The notes under the pieces were generated by a model, which ran no database searches, was not told the origin of the DNA, and saw only the letters and a list, made by a program, of their open reading frames with translations. DNA of 64,000 nucleotides from Bradyrhizobium sp. CCBAU 53340 (GTDB taxonomy: Bacteria > Pseudomonadota > Alphaproteobacteria > Rhizobiales > Xanthobacteraceae), in assembly GCF_015291645.1 (NCBI RefSeq), contig NZ_CP030056.1, positions 310,001 through 374,000 of the forward strand. Reading direction: 5' to 3'. Position 1 is the stretch's first letter. The number at the start of each line of letters is the position of its first letter. The position numbers and the translations under genes were made by a program. Of this stretch, positions 49,398 through 57,860 are shown piece by piece.

Positions 49398-50836
49398 TCT
49401 GCCTCATCGAGGCTATAGCGCTTGATCTTGTTGGAAAGTCCAACGCGCGAGAGTCCAAGTTCGTTCGCAGCCTTGCTTTGATTCCACCGATGCCGCGACA
49501 GCACTTCGGCGACAACTTGCTTTTCGAGGCATTCGACCTTTTCTTTCAAGGTGGTGCCCCGCAGCTCGTACCCGCCGGCTGACTTGAAGCGGGAGCGCGG
49601 CGGGGCCGCCAATATAGCGGGCGACATGTGCGTGGTGGTGACGTACTCCCCCTCCTCCGTCAGTGACACCATGCGGCGGATTTCGTTCTCAAGTTCTCGA
49701 ACGTTTCCCGGAAAGTCGTAAGCGGAGAGCTTTTCGAGAACGGCTGCAGAAATTCCAAGGATCTTGCGCCCCATCGCCTCGCTGTGCTTGGCGGCAAAGA
49801 ACTCCGCTAGCACCGGGATATCCTCTCGGCGATCACTCAGCGAGGGAACTTCCAGCTCGAATCCCCGCAGGCGGAAATAGAGATCCTGTCGGAATTTGCC
49901 CGCGGCGACCAACGCGCGGAGAGGACGGTTGGAGGCAGCGATAATGCGGACATTGCTGGTGACGATCTTGTCGGAGCCGAGCGGCTTGACCTCTCCCTCC
50001 TGCAGGAAACGAAGCAGGCTCACCTGAAAAGATGAAGACACCTCGGATATTTCATCGAGGAATACCGTTCCCCGGTCCGCGGCGCGAAAAAGGCCCAGCC
50101 GGTCTGAGACAGCGCCCGTAAAAGCGCCGCGCTTGTGCCCAAAGAGCTCGGATTGTAAGAGCTCATCGGACATCCCCCCGCAGTTTTGGACCAGCAACGG
50201 GCTGTCGCGGCGGCCAGAGTTGTAATGAATGGCGCGAGCGAGAAGCTCTTTGCCCGTCCCCGTTGCCCCCTGAATCAAGATAGGCAGCTCCGTTTTGGCT
50301 GCTTTTCGCGCGAGCTCGCTGAGGTTGTGTAGTTTTTCACTGACGTAGACGAGCTTTTCGAAACGGCGGCTCTCCGGCTGCATCGGCAGAATGGGCCTTG
50401 CGTGAATGCCTGTGGCATTCGCTGGAAATTTGAACTCTCGTGTAAGAAGGCGATGTCGACGGGCAAGTTCACGGGCCTCAAGGCCACGCTCCACCATAAG
50501 TCCAATCTGGTTGGCGTCCAGCGGCTTACGGATGAGCTGATAGATGCCGGCGGGCGCCATTTCCCGTTGGCCGATCTCGGTCTTGGCCTCGAGCGCCAGG
50601 ATGCGGATCACGTCAGGATGAGATACTCGTAGATCAACGAGGAACTTCAGACCTTTGCCTTCGCCATACTCGACGAGAGCAATGTCTACTTGGGCGTCGG
50701 CCAGGGATGCCCTCGCATTTTCGACCGAATCGGCGGAAAGAACGCGGTAGTCGTATTGGTCTGACAAGGTGTCTGCGATGGCAGCCCATTCAGGGCCGCT
50801 CCGCGCGATGATCAGCACTGTTTGCAGGTCGCGCAT
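49394..50836 (-). CDS. Sigma-54-dependent activator (HoxA/HupR-like) with degenerate receiver domain
   Basis: The gene encodes 480 residues from the ATG at 50836. The N-terminal receiver-like domain (1 to about 120) lacks the paired acidic residues after strand 1 (VLIIARSGPEW) and has Glu56 where the phospho-acceptor Asp is expected (IALVEYGEG), though the late Lys remains (RKPLD). The AAA+ domain is complete: GATGTGKE, the sigma-54 contact GAFTGA, GTVFLDEISEV and RLRGFELEVP. A Fis-type helix-turn-helix ends it (NQSKAANELGLSRVGLSNKI). It probably activates the hydrogenase promoter at 48856-48871. Confidence 0.92.
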   Translation of the reverse strand: MRDLQTVLIIARSGPEWAAIADTLSDQYDYRVLSADSVENARASLADAQVDIALVEYGEGKGLKFLVDLRVSHPDVIRILALEAKTEIGQREMAPAGIYQLIRKPLDANQIGLMVERGLEARELARRHRLLTREFKFPANATGIHARPILPMQPESRRFEKLVYVSEKLHNLSELARKAAKTELPILIQGATGTGKELLARAIHYNSGRRDSPLLVQNCGGMSDELLQSELFGHKRGAFTGAVSDRLGLFRAADRGTVFLDEISEVSSSFQVSLLRFLQEGEVKPLGSDKIVTSNVRIIAASNRPLRALVAAGKFRQDLYFRLRGFELEVPSLSDRREDIPVLAEFFAAKHSEAMGRKILGISAAVLEKLSAYDFPGNVRELENEIRRMVSLTEEGEYVTTTHMSPAILAAPPRSRFKSAGGYELRGTTLKEKVECLEKQVVAEVLSRHRWNQSKAANELGLSRVGLSNKIKRYSLDEAE

Positions 50837-51034
50837 GCAACATTCTTTCCAAAATGCAAAGCAGGTTAGCAATATCTGCAAGATAAATCAACTTCGCGAG
50901 GCTTGCGCTGTCCATAGTGGTTCGGCAGGTCCGTGAACCCGCAATTAACCCCGCCGCAATTCCCCAAAGGCCGGCAACCTTTTCGCAGCTTCCCCCACTT
51001 ACTATCGCGGCCTCGCTGTTTGGGGGCAGTGCAA

Positions 51035-52843
51035 ATGGCATTTCCGGTCAACTTTATCGCGGCGGCGCTTGCAAGCTGCATGAACGATGTCCGCTGTTGG
51101 TTGACTGCAGCAAAGCCTAGCCCGCTAGAATCATGTCGCTCTGGCGAAGCCGGCCCGCTCGAGCAGCTTAGATTGGACAATGACCGTTTGAGGCGCGAGC
51201 TCAAACGCCTGAGCGATTTCCTTGATACCTCTTCGGAGGTCGTCTGGGAAACCGATGACCAGCTGACGATTACAAGCGGCAAGGAAGACCTCGGGCTGCC
51301 GGCCGGCCAAATTGGAATCAAGTTGGCGGAGGCCTTGGGGATCAATCCGCTCGCGAGCAAATCCTGGATCGAATATCTGCAGGCTCTTTCCAATCGAAAG
51401 CCATTTCGGGGGTTCGAAATCTGCTTGGACGGACGTGCGGGGGACGAGCTTTGGCTGGAGATCAACGGCAATCCGACATTTGCGAGGGGTAAATTCCAGG
51501 GTTATCGAGGCACCTGCCGGAATGTGACCGAGCGCAAGCTGCACGAGGCGCAAATTGCATTTCTGGCGGCCCACGATCCCCTCACAAGACTGGCCAACCG
51601 GCGCAGCTTTCACGAGCTTGTGGAGCGCGCGGTTGGAACACGAGGGCGGCACAAGCGCATTGCGATTTTGTGTCTGGACCTTGATGGCTTCAAAAGCGTC
51701 AATGATACGCTTGGACATGGCGTTGGCGATGCCCTGCTGCTTGAGGTGGCGCAGCGATTGAAATCTTGCGCCAAGACGACAGACCTCGTCGCTCGGCTTG
51801 GCGGGGACGAGTTCGCGATTCTGCGGGTTGATGCCGCCGATCCTGAGGACGCCAGCAGCCTCGCTGAGAGAATCCTCGCATCCATTGGCGAACCCTACTT
51901 CCTCGATGAACACCGGGTGATGATTGGCACGAGCATTGGCATAAATATCACGGCATGCTCCGAAAACGGAACAGACGAAGTGATTAAGAATGCCGATGTG
52001 GCGCTCTATCAGGCAAAGTCCGATGGACGCGGCACCTATCGAATATTCCAGAACGAAATGAACGTCCGTTTGCAAGAGCGCCTGCAGCTCGAGGTAGACC
52101 TTCGCCAGGCTTTGCAACGATCTGAGTTCGAACTGTTTTATCAGCCCATCGTGAATATCGAATCCAAGCAGATTGTCACGTTCGAAGCGCTCTTACGCTG
52201 GCATCATCCGCAAAAAGGGACGATACCCCCTACGACCTTTATTCCCCTCGCCGAAGAGACAGGGCTCATCGTTCCGATTGGTGATTGGGTGCTTCAGCAG
52301 GCCTGCCGCGATGCCGCATCATGGCCGCAAGACGTAAGAGTTGCGGTCAATCTGTCGTCTGTTCAATTCAGGCGCGGAGCCTTGGAACTGTCCGTGACCC
52401 GCGCCCTGGCTGCTGCGGGCTTGCATGGGTCTCGTCTCGAACTGGAGATTACCGAGAGCATTCTGCTGCACGACGAAGAGATCACGCGCGACATTCTCAA
52501 TAGGTTGCGGGTGCTAGGAGTTCACATCGCCATAGATGACTTCGGCACAGGCTACTCCGCATTGAGCTATCTGCGGAGCTTCCCATTGGACAAGATCAAG
52601 ATCGACCGATCCTTTGTGCAGGATCTCAGCCGCGAGACGAGCGCGGCGGCGATTGTCAGGGCAATTTCCGAGTTGGGGCAAGCCTTGGACATGACCATTG
52701 TCGCTGAGGGGGTTGAGACAGCTGAGCAGCTTAGGATTCTTGGTGACCAACGCTGCACGCAAGCCCAAGGCTACTTCATCGCTTACCCCCAGCCTGCGGC
52801 GCAGCTGATCCGCGTCATTGAGGAGCTGAAAGCTGTTGCCTAA
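51035..52843 (+). CDS. PAS-like GGDEF-EAL cyclic-di-GMP signalling protein
   Basis: The gene encodes about 602 residues from the ATG at 51035 (alternatives at 50933 and 51080). A short helical lead is followed by a PAS-like sensor (SDFLDTSSEVVWETDDQLTI, ending TCRNVTERKLHE). A GGDEF domain with intact RLGGDEFAIL follows, then an EAL domain with FEALLRW, ELEITES, IDDFGTGYSAL and DKIKIDRSFV. Both catalytic motifs look active, so it may make or hydrolyse c-di-GMP. It is divergent from the hydrogenase activator; a link is possible but not shown. Confidence 0.93.
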   Translation: MAFPVNFIAAALASCMNDVRCWLTAAKPSPLESCRSGEAGPLEQLRLDNDRLRRELKRLSDFLDTSSEVVWETDDQLTITSGKEDLGLPAGQIGIKLAEALGINPLASKSWIEYLQALSNRKPFRGFEICLDGRAGDELWLEINGNPTFARGKFQGYRGTCRNVTERKLHEAQIAFLAAHDPLTRLANRRSFHELVERAVGTRGRHKRIAILCLDLDGFKSVNDTLGHGVGDALLLEVAQRLKSCAKTTDLVARLGGDEFAILRVDAADPEDASSLAERILASIGEPYFLDEHRVMIGTSIGINITACSENGTDEVIKNADVALYQAKSDGRGTYRIFQNEMNVRLQERLQLEVDLRQALQRSEFELFYQPIVNIESKQIVTFEALLRWHHPQKGTIPPTTFIPLAEETGLIVPIGDWVLQQACRDAASWPQDVRVAVNLSSVQFRRGALELSVTRALAAAGLHGSRLELEITESILLHDEEITRDILNRLRVLGVHIAIDDFGTGYSALSYLRSFPLDKIKIDRSFVQDLSRETSAAAIVRAISELGQALDMTIVAEGVETAEQLRILGDQRCTQAQGYFIAYPQPAAQLIRVIEELKAVA

Positions 52844-53519
52844 TCTGGAGCTGCCCAAGGTTCGAGAACCCCTCGGCTATTTTAAAGCGGAAGCCACCCG
52901 CTGAGGTCTTGATGCACCTTAACACTTCGAGCCGTTCGCGCCAACACCGCGGCGGGCCGCTACTGATGTAGCCATTGGGGGCAAAGCTAGTCTACATGCT
53001 GGCAGGAGAGACTCAACGAGGAGATCAGGAGAACAAAACAGCCCTCAGGCAACAAAACGCCTTGCCTACTCCGATCATGGCTTTGAAGCTTTTCACGCTA
53101 TTCTAGAAAGCCCGAATGCCTGAAAGGACCTCCCTACACTCTTGTGGCGGCCAAGTCAGGGAGGGGGCAGACAACCGGTCTTTTGGCGGAGCTCCCTCTC
53201 GTCTTTTTTGACCTGACACTGCGCCTTTGTATTGCTCAGGCCGCATGCATCGCGAGCCCAATTCGGGACAAGTGCGTGATCGTCTCGCTCATTGTCGTTT
53301 GGCACCAACGCTGAAATTCTGCCGATTGTCTGTCCTTGACTTGGCGCCTCCTGAAAACGGTAGTCTTGCGACGTTTCAAGGCCTGAGAGGCTACGCTGTT
53401 GAACAGGGCAGCAAACCAACTGCGGCTTGCCCGCCTCGCGGCCGACCCTAGTTGGTAGCATGGGAATTGCTCTGTCGATGATGGTGGTCTCAAGATCGGA
53501 CAGTGCCACCATTGGTCGC
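52844..53519. other. Gene-free interval between GGDEF-EAL gene and second P450
   Basis: These 676 bp contain no convincing gene; short ORFs on both strands have no recognisable domains or good ribosome sites. A motif at 53047-53067 (AGGCAA-N9-TTGCCT) closely resembles 32816-32837 on the other side of the hydrogenase region. Confidence 0.4.
53047..53067. repeat. AGGCAACAAAA...CCTTGCCT motif, second copy of the one at 32816-32837
   Basis: The 21-nt motif here and the 22-nt motif at 32816-32837 share AGGCAACAAAA exactly and CC-TT(T)GCCT apart from one base, in the same orientation. They lie on either side of the hydrogenase segment. They may be boundary repeats, related operators or coincidence. 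Confidence 0.35.
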
Positions 53520-54698
53520 TCAGGCAGCAGTCACGCGGACTGGCATACTTTTGAGCCCCCGAAGGGTGTTATTTAGCATGCGCTCGGGTTCGGCAATGAG
53601 TTCAATTGATTTTACCCGCTTCGCAAGTTCCGTTAGAACCAACTCACCCTCCAAGCGTGCGATCATCTGGCCCACACAAGCATGAATGCCGGAGCCGAAG
53701 CCCACATGTCCTGTTACAGGTCGCTCCACATCGAAGCGCTCGGGCTCTTGCCAACGAGCCGGATCACGGTTGGCGGATGCCATGAAGACCAGCACTTTGG
53801 TCCTCGCTGGTATGATATCGCCCGCCATTTCCACTTCACGCGAGGTGGTGCGGAAGAAGGTCTGCACAGGTGAATCATAGCGTAGCCCTTCCTCAAACGC
53901 ATTGCGGGCGAGTGCCGGGCGCTCGTGTAGTTTGGCGAATTGCATTGGATGGCTTGCGAGTGCAAGCAAGGTATTCCCCAGTCCATTGATCGTCGTGTCG
54001 ACACCCGCAGTTAGGAATGGCCGGACCAAATGCGTGGCCTCGTGTTCAGTAATCTCACCTGCATCAGCAGCTTCGTAGATCATCGTTCCAATGCCATCGG
54101 GTCTGAGCGCGCTGCGTGCGCAACGGTCCATGATCCATTTCTGCGCGGTCAGCCCTGGATCACGAGATCTGGCGAGAATGTGATTATCCGGTCCGAAGCT
54201 GTTGAAGACGAACGTGCTCCAGGCAAGCAGGTTCTCGCGTCCCTCCTCTGAGACGCCAATGGCGTCGGGGAACACCTTTAGGGGATAAGCTATGGCCAGA
54301 TCTGTCATCGCGTCGAAGGTCCCCCGCTCGACGAGCTCGCCGATTTTCCTCTCGGCCTCCTTCTGAAAGGTGTCGCGCAGGTTCTTCGCTACGCCCGGTG
54401 ACATGGTCCGGGCGAGGATTCGGCGTCCCTTCTCGTGATCGGGCGGGTCGATCTGTAGCGTCATCGGCCGGGGCAGCGCTGGGTTCATACCCTTTAGGCC
54501 GACGCCCTCTCCGCTGATGAAGGTCTGCCAATCCTTGAGCGTGGAATCAACCTGCTCATACCGCGCCATGGCCCAGATGTCGTACGGCTCGATCCTGAAC
54601 ACCGGTCCCAGTTCGCGAAAGGTCTGGTACGCCGGATACGGATCCCTCAGCACCTCATCAGCGAACGGATCGATCCGAGTAGAAGCAAACTGGCTCAT
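53520..54698 (-). CDS. Cytochrome P450, CYP199-like
   Basis: The gene encodes 392 residues from the ATG at 54698 with GAGGGG upstream. It has the heme segment FGSGIHACVG, the I-helix FLTAGVDTTINGL and the shared C-terminal NNTLRGLKSMPV. It resembles the P450 at 30840-32063 in overall pattern but diverges in the substrate region (GEGVGLKGMNPALPRP). No ferredoxin gene is next to it. It follows the binding-protein gene by 14 bp. Aromatic or related acid hydroxylation is the likely chemistry. Confidence 0.9.
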   Translation of the reverse strand: MSQFASTRIDPFADEVLRDPYPAYQTFRELGPVFRIEPYDIWAMARYEQVDSTLKDWQTFISGEGVGLKGMNPALPRPMTLQIDPPDHEKGRRILARTMSPGVAKNLRDTFQKEAERKIGELVERGTFDAMTDLAIAYPLKVFPDAIGVSEEGRENLLAWSTFVFNSFGPDNHILARSRDPGLTAQKWIMDRCARSALRPDGIGTMIYEAADAGEITEHEATHLVRPFLTAGVDTTINGLGNTLLALASHPMQFAKLHERPALARNAFEEGLRYDSPVQTFFRTTSREVEMAGDIIPARTKVLVFMASANRDPARWQEPERFDVERPVTGHVGFGSGIHACVGQMIARLEGELVLTELAKRVKSIELIAEPERMLNNTLRGLKSMPVRVTAA

Positions 54699-54712
54699 GG
54701 CGGCCCCTCGAC

Positions 54713-55921
54713 TTATTGTTTGCTGAGAGGACAATTGCCCTCGTTCTCGGGTCTGAAGGCATCTTCGCCCTTGATGATCCCGACAACCTTCAGGAGGTCC
54801 CACTTGGATTTCGACTGGTCGGGCGATTTGACCTGGAGGAGATAGAGCGGATGGATCTTACGTCCGTCCTTGCGGATGAAACCTTTGCCGAACAAGGAAT
54901 CGTCGGTCGGAAGCTCCTTCATGGCGGCAACGACCGCCCTACCGTCTTTCGCGCCACCGACCTTGTCGACGGCCTTCAGGTAGTGAATGACGCCAGCGTA
55001 GACGCCGGCTTGCATGTCGTTGGGATAGGCCTTGGATGGGATGCGCTCCGAGAAGCGCTTGGCGAAGGACCGGGTGGCCTCGTTGAGGTCCCAGTAGAAC
55101 GGATTCATGATTTGGGCGCCTTGGGCGAATTGCAGCCCGAGAGACGGAATGCCGTTCATGCCCAGAATCAGACCGACCAGTTTGTGATCTTTGGTCAGGC
55201 CGAACTCGGCGGCCTGCTTCATCGAAGTGATCGTATCGTCGCCGGCGTTGGCGATACCGATGATGTCGGCGCCGGAAGCCTGCGCCTGCAGCAGGAACGA
55301 GGCGAAGTCGGCCGTCCCGAGGGGATGACGGACGGCTCCGAGGACCTGTCCCCCGGATGCCTTGACCGATTCGGACGCCTGCTTCTCCAGATCGTGGCCG
55401 AAGGCATAATCGGCCGTGATGAAGAACCACTTTTTGCCGCCCTGCTCGACGATGGTCTTGCCGAGCCCGCGGCCATAAGCATAGGTGTCGTAAGTCCAGT
55501 GCACCGTATTCGGCGTACACTTTTCTCCAGTCAACAATGCCGTACCGGCGCCAGAGCCGACGAACACCTTGTTCTTTTCGGCGCTCATCCCCGCGACTGC
55601 CAGCGCAATCGCCGAGTTGGGGACGTCGAAGATTGCATCGACGCCCTCATTCTCATACCAGCGACGCGCGATGTTGACGCCGGTGTCCGACTTGTTCTGG
55701 TGATCCGCACTGACGACTTCGACCTGCCTGCCGCCAGCCTTTCCGCCATAATCCTCGACAGCCAATTGAGCCGCGATGACGGACCCAATGCCCTGATAGC
55801 TTGCAAATGCTCCGGACTGGTCATTGAGAACGCCGAGCTTCACCGTTTCCTGCGCATCGGCCGATCCGCAAATCAGCGCAAGCAAGGAGACGCACGTCGC
55901 CAATAGGCTTGTCACCCTCAT
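54713..55921 (-). CDS. Branched-chain-amino-acid-type ABC substrate-binding protein
   Basis: This 402-residue periplasmic protein has a signal peptide (cleavage likely after GSADA). VKLGVLNDQSGAFASYQG, NEGVDAIFDVPNSAIALA, RHPLGTADFASFLLQAQ and NAGDDTITSMKQAAEFG parallel the protein at 29241-30452, so the two are paralogues. Permease and ATPase genes are absent nearby. It is the first gene of a two-gene operon with the second P450, behind a perfect palindrome next to a divergent MarR gene. Confidence 0.9.
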   Translation of the reverse strand: MRVTSLLATCVSLLALICGSADAQETVKLGVLNDQSGAFASYQGIGSVIAAQLAVEDYGGKAGGRQVEVVSADHQNKSDTGVNIARRWYENEGVDAIFDVPNSAIALAVAGMSAEKNKVFVGSGAGTALLTGEKCTPNTVHWTYDTYAYGRGLGKTIVEQGGKKWFFITADYAFGHDLEKQASESVKASGGQVLGAVRHPLGTADFASFLLQAQASGADIIGIANAGDDTITSMKQAAEFGLTKDHKLVGLILGMNGIPSLGLQFAQGAQIMNPFYWDLNEATRSFAKRFSERIPSKAYPNDMQAGVYAGVIHYLKAVDKVGGAKDGRAVVAAMKELPTDDSLFGKGFIRKDGRKIHPLYLLQVKSPDQSKSKWDLLKVVGIIKGEDAFRPENEGNCPLSKQ

Positions 55922-55961
55922 GGATACTCCTCCCGGCTACCGTTGCGGTCTCAGCCGCATA

Positions 55962-55982
55962 ATACTTATATTTTATAAGTAT
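55962..55982. promoter_or_regulatory. Perfect inverted repeat, probable MarR operator
   Basis: ATACTTATA-TTT-TATAAGTAT is a perfect 9-3-9 palindrome in the 125-bp gap between the binding-protein start (55921) and the MarR start (56047). AT-rich dyads of this size are typical MarR operators. It could control both divergent units. Confidence 0.7.
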
Positions 55983-56046
55983 ATTGGGCGATGTCAATTC
56001 GGCATGCGTCATGATAGATGCGAACGTGGATGACCCAGGGGAGCTA

Positions 56047-56502
56047 ATGACAATAGCAACAACGGCGGCAGAGAAGCAGCTCGATTTGGCCGCACTTCGC
56101 AACGTCCCGGGCTTCGTGATCCGATTGATCCAGTTGAAGTTCTTCGACGGCTTCTATGAGACCTTCGCCGAGCTCGGACTGACGCCTGCGACCTACGCAA
56201 TCCTCATGCTGGTGCGGGACAACCCGGGGGTCGTTCCGAGTAGCATCGCAGCACTGTTGCGGCTTCAACTCCCGAATTTGACAAAAATTCTGCACCAGCT
56301 CGAGGACGCGGGTCTGGTGAAGCGAAGCCGGTCCAAAATCGACCGGCGTGCGATTGAGATCACATTGACGTCGAAAGGCGAGAAATTGATGAGGGACGCC
56401 GTCCGGCTCACGGCGCCCTATAACCGCCGAATGCTTGCTCCCCTTAATGAAACGGAGCGATCCACTTTGATCGGCCTGCTAAATCGGATCTGCCCCTTTT
56501 AG
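56047..56502 (+). CDS. MarR-family transcriptional regulator
   Basis: The gene encodes 151 residues from the ATG at 56047, preceded by GGGGAG; in-frame ATGs at 55984 and 56011 lack such a site. It has a winged-helix core (LTPATYAILMLVRDNPGVVP, LRLQLPNLTKILHQLEDAGL) and a wing with SKIDRRAIEI. It is divergent from the binding-protein/P450 operon and probably represses it until an aromatic acid binds (inference). Confidence 0.9.
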   Translation: MTIATTAAEKQLDLAALRNVPGFVIRLIQLKFFDGFYETFAELGLTPATYAILMLVRDNPGVVPSSIAALLRLQLPNLTKILHQLEDAGLVKRSRSKIDRRAIEITLTSKGEKLMRDAVRLTAPYNRRMLAPLNETERSTLIGLLNRICPF

Positions 56503-56839
56503 ACTCTTAATCAAATCTTGACCGTATCGTTTACAAGGAGAAGACATTGGCCATTCGCAATCAGGCGGCTGATGCGCGCGCATCCTCGCGCCAAGTTCAC
56601 CAGGATGCCACGACTGGCCTTAGCGCGAGCTGATGCGCATGCGCCTCGACATCGAAGTTAGTCTGCTGCTGGAACGAAGCCGCGTGCCAGGCGGTCGAGA
56701 GCGAGGTGCACCTCACCGCTTTTTCGCTCGCTGCGCTTCATCGAAATTCAAACAGACTGCCTATTGAATTTCGGGTGGACCGCGGCGCCGGTCTGGACTA
56801 ATCGTCGGCATCACAATCAGTCTGCTCGTCAACCCCGAT
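56503..56839. other. Gene-free interval before the AEC transporter
   Basis: These 337 bp have no convincing gene. A possible 29-codon ORF from the TTG near 56547 ends early and shows no homology I recognise. The main structure is the inverted repeat at 56742-56773. Confidence 0.4.
56742..56773. promoter_or_regulatory. Inverted repeat CGAAATTCAA-N12-TTGAATTTCG upstream of the AEC transporter
   Basis: This is a perfect 10-bp dyad with a 12-bp spacer, ending 66 bp before the transporter ATG. The half-site separation of about two helical turns suits a dimeric or tetrameric regulator. No T-run follows, so it is more likely an operator than a terminator. Confidence 0.45.
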
Positions 56840-57787
56840 ATGAATGTACTTGCGATCGTTGCTCCGACCTTTGGGCTCATTGCTGTGGGCTACGCCGCAG
56901 CTGTTAGCGGACTGGTTTCAGAAGGTGCGCAGAAGGGCATTTCCGAGTTCGCATTCTCGATTGCAATACCAGCGCTTCTCTTCCGGACCATCGTCATCTC
57001 GCAATTTCCTGCTATGAATCCTTTGCTGGCATGGGGCGCCTACTATGGCGCTGTCGCCCTCACCTGGATCGCCGCTCTAGCTCTGTCGGCACGCCTGCTT
57101 CGCGTGACGCCCGCGGCCGGCGTTGTCGCAGCCACGAGCGCTGTGTACGGCAACATAGCGATGCTCGGTATTCCGCTCGCGCTCACGGCGTTCGGTCCGA
57201 AGGCGGCGGGGCCAATGGCGCTGATCCTTGCCATTAACACACCGTTGTTATGGCTCAGCGGAACACTTCAGATCGCCTGGATCGAGCGGAAAGATGGCGC
57301 CTCGATTTGGGCACTTGTGCTTCGCCTCCTGTTAGATCTTTTGCGCAATCCGATCATAATCGCGATTGCAGCTGGCTTCTTTTGGCGAATGACCGGGGCA
57401 GGACTGAATTCGCTGGTAGATCGGACTTGCGAGCAACTCGCTCAAGCCGGGTCTCCGGCAGCTCTGATCGCGCTGGGGGTCGGCCTTATGCGATTCGAAC
57501 TCCGCGGAGAAGCACTGAGCCTCGCGGTCATGTGCTTTCTGAAGCTCATCATCATGCCCCTTGTTGCCTGGACGCTGGCCTTTCCCGTTCTACATCTGCC
57601 GCCCTTGGTTGGCGACGTCATCGTTCTATTTGCGGCCATGCCGGCAGGGGCCAATGCGTACCTGTTCGCCACGCAGTACAAATTGCTGGCGAACTCAACG
57701 TCTGCTGCGGTTGCTTTAGGCACGCTTTTGTCGGCAGTGACGCTTCCTTTGCTCATTACGATCTTGCTGATGAATCCACTCGAATAG
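56840..57787 (+). CDS. AEC-family (auxin efflux carrier-like) transporter
   Basis: This 315-residue integral membrane protein has about ten hydrophobic segments. It starts VLAIVAPTFGLIAVGYAAA and contains the mid-protein YGNIAMLGIPLAL and C-terminal AMPAGANAYLFATQY motifs of the AEC family, which export or import small organic anions. It is convergent with the alpha/beta hydrolase gene. No strong ribosome site is visible ahead of the ATG at 56840. Confidence 0.88.
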   Translation: MNVLAIVAPTFGLIAVGYAAAVSGLVSEGAQKGISEFAFSIAIPALLFRTIVISQFPAMNPLLAWGAYYGAVALTWIAALALSARLLRVTPAAGVVAATSAVYGNIAMLGIPLALTAFGPKAAGPMALILAINTPLLWLSGTLQIAWIERKDGASIWALVLRLLLDLLRNPIIIAIAAGFFWRMTGAGLNSLVDRTCEQLAQAGSPAALIALGVGLMRFELRGEALSLAVMCFLKLIIMPLVAWTLAFPVLHLPPLVGDVIVLFAAMPAGANAYLFATQYKLLANSTSAAVALGTLLSAVTLPLLITILLMNPLE

Positions 57788-57860
57788 CAACCCCGCGTTC
57801 AGCCGCCGAAGGCCTCATTGCGCACAGCCTCGGTGAGCGCTTTAGCGATCGCCGGGACCT

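Noticed and set aside
53156..53512. ORFs on both strands in the gap before the second P450
   Set aside because: No domain, poor starts and mutually overlapping; treated as non-coding.
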